A stretch of DNA of 64,000 nt from Nannochloropsis oceanica (taxonomy: Eukaryota; Sar; Eustigmatophyceae; Eustigmatales; Monodopsidaceae). Location: contig CP038134.1 of the NCBI GenBank assembly GCA_004519485.1, positions 930,001-994,000 of the forward strand. Reading direction: 5' to 3'. Under the pieces are notes generated by a model. That model saw only the letters and a program-made list of their open reading frames with translations, ran no database searches and had not been told where the DNA came from. Below, one piece after another: positions 18,881 to 31,200 of this stretch. The translations under genes were made by a program, and so were the position numbers. Position 1 is the first letter of the stretch, and every line of letters starts with the position of its first letter.

Positions 18881-20635
18881 ATGAATATATCTTGGACCAG
18901 CCGCTGCGGGCTGTCCCTCTTTTGGGCCATGGGGGCCGCAGTGTTGGGTGCGCCGACCGTCTGGGCACAGAGAGGGCCCTTGGAGGACGGGTTGGGGGCC
19001 CGATTTCAGAGCGTGGGTTATGAAATCAATCCGAACTCTATTTTTGGCAAGATGAGCACGATGAGTGCTGACATGAAGCCGGCTGCGGGGGGACGACCCA
19101 AGTTGTAAGTGTATGGGGTAGAAGTGAGGAGGACAGGGGTAGGCGGGAGTGTATGTGTGGAAATGCTGGTTGCAGCCACAGTATTTCTCCATCAGCGGCC
19201 ATTGTTTTCCTCCATCGGCATCTCAAAGCTGTTACAGGCGCTGTTTATACACAATCGGTCGCCCGGTATGGCTGGGACCTCTCCTGCTCCTGTGGCAGGC
19301 ACTACTGAGGGACTCGCCTATGTACCTCCCCCGACCTCTCTCACCCCTCTCACCGGTGTCTTCTGTACTTCCTTACCTCATGACTACAGTTTCAATGTCT
19401 CGGTTGACCAAGCCAACTACGTGAGCCTTCGGGCCTTTCTCGGCACGCTTCCTGTGAGCGGAGGCAAGCTTTCAGACCTCATTCGGGATGAAGACGACGG
19501 CGACCTCCCCTCCGTCGAGGCGTACCTGGATACTCTCAGTAAAGGGATCAGGGACAATCTCGCACAAGGCTTGCGTGGCAAAAGGGCAGCAGCGGTAGAG
19601 GTGGGGGCGGAGGGCGGGCAGAAACAGGGAAGTGGCAATCAGCCTCCGTCTCACCCGTATCAACGCAAGTTAAATGTATACGCGAAGGACCAACGGAGTA
19701 ATTTTGATTGGGACGTATATCCGGATCGTGTGGTTGGAAAACTGATGTTTCCTGCCTCGTATTACTGCACGGGACAGCTGATCGGGAAGCGGTTAGTTGC
19801 TGGTGGTATTTTGGTCTGCGGTTTCTTCTTCCTCCCTCCCACCCTCCCTCCCACCCTCCCTCAGTCCCTCAATTCCTAGGTGGGCCCTTCCCTTCCCAGC
19901 TGCTGAGGTCTTTGATCTATTATCAGCACATTTGTGTAGCAGAGCCATGCAAAAGTCCTCTTACCATCACTTCTTCCTATCCCTCTCCCTCCTCCCTTCC
20001 TCCCCCCCTCCCTCCCTCCCTCCTTTCCTACGCTCAGGTATGTCCTCACGGCCGCTCACTGTTTCTACTCGTATGGCAGCCAAATCGACGGCAACAACAT
20101 GTATCAATCCCAGTTCCGTGCGGCTTACCACACCAACAAAGCCGGGCAGCACTTTTACGCGGCCTCCTCCACATGGGGTCGGTTGTGGTACGGCACAACC
20201 TACCCGGAAGTCTACCGCAACAGTGACTGGGCCATCATCGAGTTGGAAGAGCCGTTGGGCGAGACGCAAGGGTACGTGGGAATCAATCCCACGGACTTAT
20301 CGAAGAAGCTGCCTATGTATAATAAATTCCAATTGATTGGCTATTCCGAGGACGGATACAGTCAGACCGCCGGGAAGGACCCGCAGTGCTCGTTGGAAGA
20401 TGCTTACCAGGGGGTGTATTTCCACAATTGCGACTGTGCTGCTGGGGCAAGTGGAGGTGCGCTTCTCGATGGTAGCTATAATGTCGTGGGGATCAATACA
20501 GCGCACATCATGCCATCTAACACCCAGTTGTTGAGGTCCACCGAGTACAATCCCACGTACCCTAACATTGCGGTACCTGCATATCAGTTCATGCCGACAT
20601 ATGCACACATCTTGATGCAGATAGATACGGTCTAA
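18881..20635 (+). CDS. Secreted trypsin-like (S1) serine protease
   Basis: Three exons inferred from GT-AG sites and phase: 18881-19104, 19390-19791, 20038-20635, giving 407 aa. The first intron ends ctcatgactacag after a C/T-rich stretch; the second ends in CCCT repeats. An N-terminal signal peptide is likely (LSLFWAMGAAVLGAPTVWAQ). A propeptide-like region of about 150 residues follows, then the protease core: TGQLIGKRYVLTAAHC with His216, NSDWAIIEL with Asp272, and GASGGALLDG with Ser347. The triad is complete. The motif GASGG replaces the usual GDSGG, as in some glutamyl-endopeptidase-like S1 proteases, so activation and specificity may differ from trypsin. Probably exported or vacuolar; substrate unknown. 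Confidence 0.88.
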
Positions 20636-20770
20636 CGGGAGGACGGGCGGGACAGAGGGAACTTAGGAGGAGAGGAAAGGAAAGGAGGGGAAGGGATGGC
20701 CATGAATCTAACTATCTGTACTCTAAATATTGTTTATATTATTTCATATTGGTGTCCGTGTATAAGTTAA

Positions 20771-20784
20771 TGCAAACGTTTGCA
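20771..20784. repeat. 14-bp perfect palindrome
   Basis: tgcaaacgtttgca equals its own reverse complement. It could be a dimeric factor site; no factor is identified. Confidence 0.9.
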
Positions 20785-20862
20785 TATGATTAAACGTCCA
20801 AAGTCGGTCCGAAGGAGAGGTGGGGGAGGGGGAGGGGGAGGAAGACTTGTGCTGAATCGGTT

Positions 20863-20889
20863 ACTCGTATGCAATGGATGCATACGAGT
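20863..20889. repeat. Inverted repeat, 11-bp arms and 5-bp loop
   Basis: Arms actcgtatgca (20863-20873) and tgcatacgagt (20879-20889) pair perfectly. It lies about 80 bp from another palindrome. Confidence 0.92.
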
Positions 20890-21358
20890 TAGGTGAAAGC
20901 GATAAAAGGAGTGGACGTGGAAAGGGGGGTGCAAATTGAAACGGGTAAATGGAGTAGCGATTTTCGGGAGGGAGTGGATTAAGAAGGGAGGATCAAAAAG
21001 AATGTGCAAAATGGAAGGTACTTTATCCTACATAGGTACAACCAAGAACGTACGAACAGAAGGCCACTAGGGTCAGAAACGATGTATATTTAGCGCTCCT
21101 TAAGAAAGTACACTGGCGGAGGGAGACTGAGACAAGAAAAGCAACGCTGTAATCAAACAGATGGAGGCGAGTGAGAAAGTCAATTGTGATACGCAGACCG
21201 ATCGACTCAGTCGTGAACCCGTATTTCGGGTTCGGTCTCTATGAATGTCACAAAGAAAGGGATGAAAACAGAAAGAAAGAATGGACATACCCCATTATCG
21301 AAAAAGCATTGCTTGTGCTGTTGCGAAAAAGCAAGTAGAGGAGCTTGCTTGATGTGGT

Positions 21359-21394
21359 GATGGAGGTTGAATTTTTGATGGAGGTTGAATTTTT
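21359..21394. repeat. 18-bp perfect tandem duplication
   Basis: gatggaggttgaattttt occurs twice head-to-tail, 21359-21376 and 21377-21394. Confidence 0.92.
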
Positions 21395-21980
21395 TGAGCG
21401 GCACAAATGCAGCGAATAGTTTTCAATGACGGTCATATCTGCTCTCGATAGACGTCCACTATCATCTTTTCACTGTCTATGACCGTTTTGTGAGCCACTT
21501 TCGCCTTCCCTTTTGTTGGCTTGCTAAACATCCGAAAGCCAAAAAACTCGGCAAAATAAGGGGAAGAATATGCAACAATTTATCGTTGGAAGGCTTCGTG
21601 TGTAATCCTGAGAGGAGGCACGCTTGTGTAAACACCTGCGTTTGGTCTGCGGAAAGGTTGCACGCGATAATTTTACGATCGTAGGAAACTACGGAAAAAG
21701 AATTACAGACAACATCAGATATCCGATCGCCGACCACGGACGACCGTTTCATGGGCCAACTCAACAACTGTGCAAGTGCTCTCGTGCTCGCATACATTTC
21801 CGCGATAGGCATTCCCGATGCATCTAGACTACGTCAATATGTGGACTATGGTCCTGATGGTTGGTAAGCGCGTCCTTTCCATGCGTTGCAGAATGGGCCC
21901 TAATCCCCCTCCAGCAGCCACGGATTTAAAAAATGATTCCCGCACGACTTCATTAACCCCCCGCTACGGACACGCATGCA

Positions 21981-24269
21981 ATGTCCCACACACCCCCTTC
22001 CACGAAACACGCAAAGGCTCCAAGCAAGGAAGTATCAATCATGGTGGACCCTGAGCTCATCGGGGAGGCTGCAATTGGGGGAACAGAGGCCTCTGAAGTC
22101 CTTATGGATGGCTTCGTCCTCGTGTTCCTCTGCGTGCTGGCCGCGACGCTCATCATGAACCACACTCTTGGGCACAAGCTCCATGTAAGTCGTCCACGTC
22201 TGGCCCCTTTCCATCCTTATTCTCTCCTTCCACCCCTCCTGTTTTCCATTTATCCTTCCCCTCGTTGGTTGAGGGTGGCTCAACATATTGGACCTGTCTG
22301 TCATCCTCCGTTCTTCTTTTCTTGATTTTCTCAGTCACTCGGCGCTCAAAATCTTCTTTCTTGAACCCTTTCTCCTCTACAGCTCAAATACGTGACGGAA
22401 GCAGGGGCCGTCATTGTTGTCGGTGCCGTTTTGGGCGGCATCGTCATTCTCTCTACGCACGGCGAGGCCAAGGAGTGGCTTGCCAACAGCATCAGCCCCA
22501 CAGTCTTCTTTATCGGTTTCCTTCCGCCCATCATTTTCAACTCGGGCTACACCCTGAAACGGAAGGTCTTCCTCTACTACTTTGTGCCTTCTGTGTTGTA
22601 TGCCGTCGTGGGCACCATCATCACCACTGTCTTCATTGGTCTCTCCCTGTATGGTTTGGGGCAGGCGGGCGTGTCGCTGAACATGTCACTGCCCGAGTGT
22701 CTGGCATTCGGAGCCTTGATCACCTCCACCGATTCCGTGGCTATCCTCAGTATCTTCGAGCGTTTGAAAGTCGATCCCTTGGTTTTTTATCTCTGCTTTG
22801 GGGAGTCTGTGTTGAGCGATGCGGTAGTGTTGGTGCTGTACAAAATTTTCACGAAATTCATTGGAGCGGAAATGACCTGGGCGTCCATGGGACATGGTTG
22901 TGTGGATTTCTTGGTCTGCCTGGTGGGGAGCATGGCAATTGGATTCTTGTTTGGGTGCATTTCGGCACTGGTTTTCAAGCATGTGGATCTGCGGCACACC
23001 ATTTATGAGATGGGGGTTTATTTCCTCTTGGCCTACATTCCGTCCTTGTTCTCGGACGTCGTATCACTTAGTGGAATTGTGACGATTCTATTCACTGGTA
23101 TGTTTTCTCGGCAGTATACTCACCCAAACCTAAGCGTGAATGGACAAGCCCGTGCCCTTTTCCTCTTTGCCTTCCTCTCTGTCCTGTCCGAAACCGCCGT
23201 TTTCCTACAACTTGGCTTCAGTGTCTTCAGCACGCAGCTAAGCAGTCTCCAGCCCCTCTTTATCTTCTGGACCCTCCTACTTGTCCTCGTTGGGCGAGCC
23301 ATCAATATTTACCCCATGTCATGCGTGATCAACCGGTGCACCTCCCTTAATATTCCCCGCAATATCCAGCACATGTACGTAGCTCCTCCTTCTCTCCCTC
23401 CGTCCCGTCTTCCCTCACTCCCTCCCTCCCACCCAACCAGCGTCCCAAAGAGAGCAAATAGAGAGAAAGCAAATTCTTTATCGATGAGTACTCAGTAGCA
23501 CATGCTTTTTTCCTTCCTCCATCCCACCCTCATGCCCCCCTCTTTCCCCTACAGGTTGTGGTTCGCCGGCCTCCGTGGCGCCATGGCCTACGTCTGCGCG
23601 AAGGGATTTCCCAATACCTACGATAACCAAGCCGTCGTCGAAGCCACAACAATGGTAATCGTCCTTGTTACTGTCTTTTTCTTCGGCACCTTCACCATCA
23701 GCGCCCTCGAAAGTTTGAAAATTCGAATGGGCATCCAGGCCAGCGATGCAGTCAATCTCAGTGCAAATCAAAGTAAGCTCCTGGCTCTCGAGACACGATA
23801 TTTGTTACCGTTTTTGCACAGAAAATTGCACTTGAGACGAGAAAGGCATGCACCACACGCTGTGGAGGAAGAGGGCGAGGAGGTGATTGAGGAGGAGGAG
23901 GAGGAGGGGAAGAGGGGAGTACAGTCAGTGGGTGAGGGGGGCCTGAGGGGAACGGGGTCGATGGGCACGATATCCGGGAGTTTTATGCAGAATGAATTGA
24001 TTGATGGGCTTTTCCGGCGAGATAGCATGACGATAACTAGTAGCGGTGCTGGCGCTCCGGCGGGAAGGAGCGGTGGTGGGGGGAGTCGAGGGCTTTCCTC
24101 GCATGTGCATGGAAGTAAGTCGTCGGTGGGTGGGGAGAGTGAATGTGAGGTTGTGGGTGACAGCAATCCCGGCAACAGCAGCAGTGGGGAAATATTCGGG
24201 GAGAATATGGAAGAAGGGGAAGAGGACAAGAGGGAAGATGGGACAGGGCTCTCGGCAAGAGTAGTGTAA
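21981..24269 (+). CDS. Na+(K+)/H+ exchanger, NHE/NHX (CPA1) family
   Basis: Three exons: 21981-22184, 22383-23374, 23555-24269, giving 636 aa. All introns are GT-AG with C/T-rich acceptors, and phases match (0 and 2). The protein is a multi-pass antiporter that swaps cytosolic H+ for Na+ or K+ across an endomembrane or the plasma membrane. Landmarks: TM1 (GFVLVFLCVLAATLIM), the inhibitor-binding-type segment FFIGFLPPIIFNSGY, the ion-binding TM5 region GALITSTDSVAILSIF and FGESVLSDAVVLVLY with conserved acidic residues, and the late GLRGAMAY segment at the start of exon 3. The motif FNSGY resembles intracellular NHE6/8 and plant NHX5/6 members more than plasma-membrane NHE1; this is judged by eye. 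The last about 170 residues form a cytosolic tail rich in Glu, Gly and Ser. Start chosen at 21981; a second in-frame ATG lies at 22041. Confidence 0.94.
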
Positions 24270-25271
24270 GTATAATTGGAATGTGTGTATGTTCCGGCCC
24301 ACTTGCATGAAGCAGGCTGGGAGATAACCGAGTAAGACGAACGAGTTTCTGCCGGAGAAAAACGACGAAAATATTCTTATTCTACCCTCAAATTTAGAGC
24401 GACAAATCAAAAGGAAATATAAGGGAATTAATGGCTTGGGGAAGATTCGACTGTTTCATGCGACGCCCTACGTCTTACTCATCTTTGCATGCAAATGTGA
24501 CGGTGTTGACCCGTCAATTTTTATCTAGAAGTCTACAGACATGTCGTTTGGATGCTTCGAAAATTAAAATAAAATAAAGTCAAAATATCTACTGCGTGTC
24601 TGAACGACCTGGGGTGTATGATGGGTCAAGAAAAAACAGATTTCTATTGGGAGCTCTGGTGAGAAATGGACTCGGGTGAGAAAAGATAGACCACAAATGT
24701 CAAGAACCTGATTGTCAGGTAAGTCTATGTGTCGCGAGTGGTTGACCCGGGAGCTTTGATTTTCGTATTTTTTTTTTTTTTGGAAGTTTAATACACCGAC
24801 ACGTCAATGCCTTTCTACTTTTGTTGCTGTTGCTCTCGCTGACCTTCCCCGCCGTATTTACCGCTGCAAACTTATTAACAATCGAGCCACTCGCCATGAT
24901 GACGCTAGACGAACTTCAAGGGGCGTGTGTCTAGCCCGCTTTGCGGCGACTAAGATTGCAGCCTGCTATACACTGTACTCTCTTTTCTCATCTATTTTAA
25001 TCTCTACTCAAAAGCTCCATTTCTCCTAATGTATATCCTGTGTCTGTGCCTCACGAACCTGATTTTTTCGATTTTCTGCATCTGTCCTCCCCTTCTGATT
25101 TTTCTTCCTGCCTGTACCTAATATGTTTCACTCACTCATGGAATTTATCATCTTAAATTACTTCCATGTTTCTTCCCTCCTCAACTTTCTCTTGCCATAT
25201 TTTCCCTCTCCATGCCTCGTCTTTGATTTCCCTATCTCACTATTTATTTGGTGGGCTCCACTGCAATTTCC
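24270..25271. other. Convergent intergenic region, exchanger and UBR4-like gene
   Basis: 1.0 kb, AT-rich, with a T13-15 run at about 24768-24781. Plausible shared 3' regions; no gene recognised. Confidence 0.55.
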
Positions 25272-28200
25272 TTAGAAGATACAGTTGCTGCCCCATTCCA
25301 CGAACCGCACCACATCGTCCTCCCCTCCTTCCCCCTCTTCCCTCTCATTTTCTTCCATCTTCTTCTCCTCCTTATCCTCGACCTCCACGCCCCCTTCCCT
25401 TCCCCCACCTCCTCCCTGCACTCGGGTCAATCGTCGAAGCAATGCTCCCTCATCCTCTCCTTGTCCACCTTTTTGCCTCTCGAAATCCGTCGCTATAGCC
25501 TCACAAACACGCGTGTTTTTCTGATCATCATCATACAGCCTTCCTCCTTCCCCTTTTCCGGCTCCCATCGGCTTGAACCCCACTATATACGCGTCCAACA
25601 ACAGCAAATAAGTCAACAATGGCCGCGCCACAGCTAAGGCCAGCCGCCTTTCCTCTGCGTGCGCCTCATCCGTTTCCTCACCCTCCTCCCCTTCCTTTTT
25701 CAAGCCCACCCTCCCTCTTGTAGTATGCTGCAACATGTCGCCTTCCGAAAACGCCCGCCGCCGCTTTCGTCCTCTCTCCACTCCCCCCTCACATCCTCTT
25801 TCACTTCCTTTTTCATTTCCTTCTCGATTACTCACCTGTGATGAAGACGTCGATGATGAAGACAACGCTCCTCCTCCTCCTCCTCCTCCTCCTCCTCCTC
25901 CTCCTCCTCCTCCCCCTACTTCTGCTCCAGCTCCTTCCCTTCTTCTTCTTGGCCCCCCCATCACTGCCGCTGCAAACGACTGTGACCGCAGCCTTTGTCC
26001 CCTTCCTCCTCCTCCTCCTCCTCCTCCTCCTCCTCCTCCTCCTCCTCCTCCTCCTCCTCCCCATACTACTCCTCCTCCCAATACTCCCCGACTGGACGAC
26101 GCCCCTGACCCGGTACCATCACCTTTTGCCTTTTTGACCCCCGCCAGTAACATTAACATCTTTGTAAATACCGGTCGTGCGCTCTCCCACTCCCCCCTCG
26201 ACAGGAAAAACAGAGCAAGGACAGGCATGAATGTCGCCCCCTCCGTAAGCTCCAAAATGTCGGCTACCTGGCGGGAACGGCCTTCGACCCTCCGCCTCTT
26301 CCTTCTCGCAGTCATGCTTATCTGCTGCTGCTTCTGCTGCTGCTGTACCCCTCCCTCCTCTTTCTTTCCGCCCTCAGGAGCGGAGCCTGACTTAACCACA
26401 GTCGCTTCCGAGGGCGTGATCCCTCCTCCATTCTCTCCTTCCACCCTTTCCTCCTCTACTTCCTCTTCCTCCTCCTCGTGTGCTTCCTCCTTCTCTCTCA
26501 AAACTCTCTCCACCCTCCTAATCCACGCCCTCATCATTCCCTCCAACCGTGCCACGTCCCTCCCCTCCTTTTTGCCGAACCCCCCCTCCTTCAAGTGCAT
26601 ACCCAACGCCAACTGATATGGAATCAACTTGAGATTGCTCCCCAACGAGCCCCCTCCACAGTCATCCCTCACACTCTCCCCATATGCCAGCCGCAACAAC
26701 AATAAGCGTACATCGTGAGCAATTAATCCGAATCTACTTAAAAGCGTCTGACCATGCATCGACGATAACCTCGAAAAGTGCTTTTCGACCGCTTGGTTGA
26801 ACAATTCCCGGTTCGTCTGGGGACCTCGGATGGGCAATAGTCCGTTGGTGCTGACTCGAGAGTTCCGTAAGGCAGCTCCGTCCCATTCGCCTTTCGGTCG
26901 CTTCAATGCACGGTCCGCACGGACGGCCTCGGCATGACAGGAAAGGTGGATGAAGTTGTGGGCGGTTACGGTCGTGATCAAACGGCAGCTCCGACGCGCT
27001 GCGGACAAACCAGCGGAAGATACTGAGAAAGCAGAGGAGATGGAAGAGAAAGCAGAAGAGGAGGCAGAGGAGGCAGAAGATGCAGAGGCCGTGAAATGAC
27101 GTTGTCGACACCCCTGTCCCCGCCCCTCCGCCCCTCCTCCCTCCCTCCCTGCCCCTCCTCCTGTCCCACCCAGCTGGCCAAAAAAAGACCGCGCTCTCAA
27201 CAGCGATGAGTATGGCTCCGCCACCGTCGCTGCAGCTACATCTGCTGCTGTCGGGGCTGCTGCTTCCGTTAAAGCTGCTACCACCGGATTGTTTCCTCCA
27301 CTACCACCTCCTCCTCCTTCTTCTTCTCCTACTTCATTCCCACCCATAGACAAAGCATCTCCTTCCATGGCTGCTACGTCACAATTGGCAACGGCCTTGC
27401 TGTAAATATACAAAGCAAGGACCTCGGTGGGCTTCAGCCCCATTCCTTCCTGGCAGACTTCGCATGCTACCCCTGCCTCTTCTTCAAGTCCCTGCAAGTC
27501 TTTCAGCCATTTGGAAGATGAAGAGGAGAACGATGATGTAGCTACTGCTGCTGCTGCTGCTGCTCCTCGTGCTGCTGTTGAGGAATAGCAGGACAGGAAA
27601 GAGGAGGAGGAGGGTAATGCGGAGAGAGATAGAGAGCGAGGGCGACGAAGGCGAGACGTTTCATTGGATGACAGGGCACGAGGAGCGGTGGAAGGGGAGG
27701 GTGAGAAGGAGGATGCGGAGGATGAAGGAAACGAGGAGGGGCTGCCACTTGCACATGCACTGGCGGCACTACCTCCACTCGCATCAATCTCCATAGAAAC
27801 AATACTCTCCTCTTCCTTTCGCGGCTGTTGTTGCTGCGATAATGAAGCTGATGCTGCTGTTCCCGTTGCCGTTGCTGTTGTAACGGCTGGTGTAGGGACA
27901 GAAGGCGAAGGAGGGTGGGAAAAAGGAGGAGGAGCAACAGTCAAACCCATGGCAGAGAGGGCTCGCGTTCGATTTTGTTGGGCCAAGCGTCGCTTTTGTG
28001 ACTTGGTTGTCTGCCGCAGGCCCCTGATGGTCTCTCCCACCTCCATTAACACCGACGCTGCTGTCGCCATTGCCGCAGTTCCACTAGCAGTACCAATGGC
28101 ACCGTTCACAGTACCAGGAGGAGCAGCAGCAGCCGCTGCACCACCGCCACTAGCAGTAGCAGCAGCAGCGACAGCAGCGGCGTTCAAGGCATCCTCTAAT

Positions 28201-31200
28201 ATCTCCTCCGCCACGGACCCCGCATCGCCCGACCCGGTCAAACCCTCAATATCGTGTAGCATTCCCAAAGCCCCCTCTTTCATCATGAGCGCCCATGTCC
28301 CTCCATGCCCCCCCCTCCCTAGTCCCGCCAAGACCCTTAATGCGGGTAGCACCAACGGCCTACTTAATCCCACTTTCCAAGCCGCCTCCACCTTCTCCTT
28401 TCTCTTCAGAAACTCCCCGCGAGTTCCACTCTCTTTCACCGCTTTCCCAATCCCTTCCCCCACCGGCAATGCAGCCTGCAGCGCCGCAACAGTAGCAGCA
28501 GCCAACCCTCGCGTCAGTAGCTGGTCGCGAAGGAAGGTAGAGGCAGACACCGCGTCTCGCCTTCCTGCCGGTAAGCCGGCCAACGCCTCCAGCATAATGG
28601 TCAACCGCAAGGGAGGGAAGGTCGCTTCTGCTGCTGCTGTTACAATACTTCCTTCCTCCTTCTCTCCCTCCCAACGAGACCAGTTAATCTCCTCGACGAT
28701 TTTCTCGGCAAGCGCGGCACAGGCCTCCTGTCTGCCATAGGTGAGGAAGGGGAGAAGTCGTCCGACGGCTTTTGTCAACGAAGGACTCGCCTGTAGCACC
28801 TCTACCAATGTGGGATCCGACAGTGCATCCAAAAAACCGCGCACGGTGTCGCCCTTCCTTCCTTCCCTCTGTCCTTTGGCCCCTCCCTCCTCCACCATTG
28901 CTGTCGACGAGGGAATCGCCTGCCCTTCCTCGTCGTCTCCATCCCCCCCTTCCTCCTTTCCTCCTTCCCCCTCCCCACTACCCAGCTCCTCCACCAACTG
29001 CAACAACACCGCCGTCCCTCCACACCCTTTTTCCTTCTTCTCCCCTCCCCCTCCTCTTTCTTGGTGGGACGAACGTAACGCGGCCAGAAGGTAAGAAAGT
29101 AAGGTAGCCGGTCCCTCTAGATTGAACAACAGCCTGGCTCGATTTTCACTACTTTTACAACATAGCTTCAATACCTTCGTCGCCACGCACGGAATCTCCC
29201 ACTCATTCGAGGATGGTGTCAAAGGTAAGGGGGAAGGAGAAAGGGAAGGAGGGCGGGCCAGATCCAACAACGCCGCCAACCCTCCTCGAGTGGCGCCTAA
29301 TACACGGGTAAGTTCCCTTGTGGCAGCTGCTGCGGCCTCCTTTTCTTCGCCCGCCGCTTCCTCCTCCTCCAGTGATTCCACCACCTCCTCCGTTGGCTCG
29401 CCATCCACACCCATAAGTCGATACGTCACCACCATTGGCGGGAAATTCGCATCATTTGGCACATTCCCTCCCTCTCTCCCTCCCTCCTCCCCTCCCGGAA
29501 ATCCGTAAATTTCCGGGGATTTTTCCATCACCCACTCTCTCCACATGCCCCCAAAAAGCAGCCGCAAAGGCAGATCCAGACACACGATCTTTCCACACAC
29601 CAGACACTCCAGCAGCTCCATCGAGTCCACCATTCCCAGCTCCCGCGCTAGCCACCGTCTCAAATCCCGTACAGTCGGCTGGTCCATCCCTCCCTCCCTC
29701 CCTTCCCCGTTCTCCACATCCAATGTGATCTCCCATACCCCTATCGGATTCCGAGAGAGGTTGCCTCGGAAAAATTCGTCCTGCGAAGGGGCTCGTCGGA
29801 GTTGGATTCTGAAAGATGGGAGGGGGATTGGGGGGGAGAGGGTGTCTTGCATTGCATGCATCAGGAAGAGGAGGTTATCGGACGTGTGGTATAAGGTGCG
29901 AGGAGAAAAAAGGCGGGAAGGAGGACGGGTTGCAGGTGTGCTTTTCTTATTGCCTTCTACTTCCTCGGCCAGAATTTTGGTCAAAGCCGCAACGTACAGG
30001 GCCTCTTCATTGCCCTTCCTCCCTCCCTCCCGCCCTCTTTCGATGCCACCTCCTGGGGCGATAAGACCCATGAGGTCCAGAAGGGATGCATCTACGGCTG
30101 GAGGAGCAACCGTGAAGGAAGATAGTTGCAGCACCAGGCGGAGAAGGGGGGTGAGGTATTGCTGTAGCCGCTGCTGCCTCAGATGGGGATGGAAAGCGAG
30201 GAGAGCTTTCAGGGCCTGAATGAGCTGGAATAGGACGAGGCCATGGTTGGTGTCGGTGCTACTGCAGATGCTCAGACTGCTCCTCCTAGTGAGGAGGAGG
30301 AGCCGGTCGGCCTCTTTTTTGGCGCGCTGGCAGAGGGAGATTAAACCTCCACAGGCTGTCAGGTAGGAGGCGAGGATGGGATGGCAGACGAGGTGCCGAA
30401 GCAGGGCGAAAAGCTGAAGAAAGGAGGGCTCGGAGAGTGGTTGCTGCTGCTCGTCGTTGTTGAGGACGGATATAAGCAGGTCAAGCAGACGGGTTTGAAG
30501 GGAGAAAGGGGGGGGGAGGAAGGTAGGTAGGGAAGAAGTTGCCGATGGTGGCGTATCCACATCCATTGCTTCCCCCTTTGCGCTCTCTTTTTCCTCCTCC
30601 CCCTCCTCCTCCCCCTCTTCGTCCTTGTCGTCATCCTTCTCCCCCTCCTTCATATCCTCATCCATTTCTTCCGTCTTCTGCCCTTGCTGCTGCTGCTGCT
30701 GCTGTTGTTGTTGTTGTTGTTGTTCTTGTTGTTGCCGCTGCTCCTGCTGCTGCTGCTGGTGCTGGTGCTGGGCGTGGAAGCGATCGACTTTTTCTAAGAG
30801 GCCTGCCATGAGCCAGCCGGCTTGTTTGCGCGTTTCGAGCGAGTGTGGGGTCAGAAGGAGGGATAGCCACCAACTACCATGCGGTGACGAACTGAAAAAT
30901 GTGGCATTGGTGTCGATGTTGCCGCTGCTGCTGCTGCTGCTGCTACTCGTCGTCGTAGCCTTCCATTTGGCGAGCACACGCCGAGCCAACACCATCTCAC
31001 GCTCCTGCTCCCCTCGCTCTTCCACTTCCTTCTCCCCTCCATCCTTCCCTCCCTTCCCTTCCTTCCCTTCAATCATCTCCACCAACAATTGAAAGGCGAA
31101 TTTCGTCACCACTCCCTCCATTTCCTCTTCCTTCCTTCTCCCTCCCAAAAACAAAGCACTAAGCAAACGGAGGCAGGGCAAAGCCACTCCCTCTGCCACC

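Larger units (their letters stand above)
20636..21980. promoter_or_regulatory. Intergenic region upstream of the Na+/H+ exchanger
   Basis: 1.35 kb between two plus-strand genes. AT-rich just after the protease stop (20700-20770, likely 3' UTR). It contains a 14-bp palindrome, an 11-bp hairpin and an 18-bp tandem duplication, listed separately. No gene recognised. Confidence 0.5.

Noticed and set aside
19109-19389. Open frame continuous with protease exon 2
   Set aside because: It is intron: a gtaagt donor precedes it and the C/T-rich ctcatgactacag acceptor at 19389 gives the right phase.
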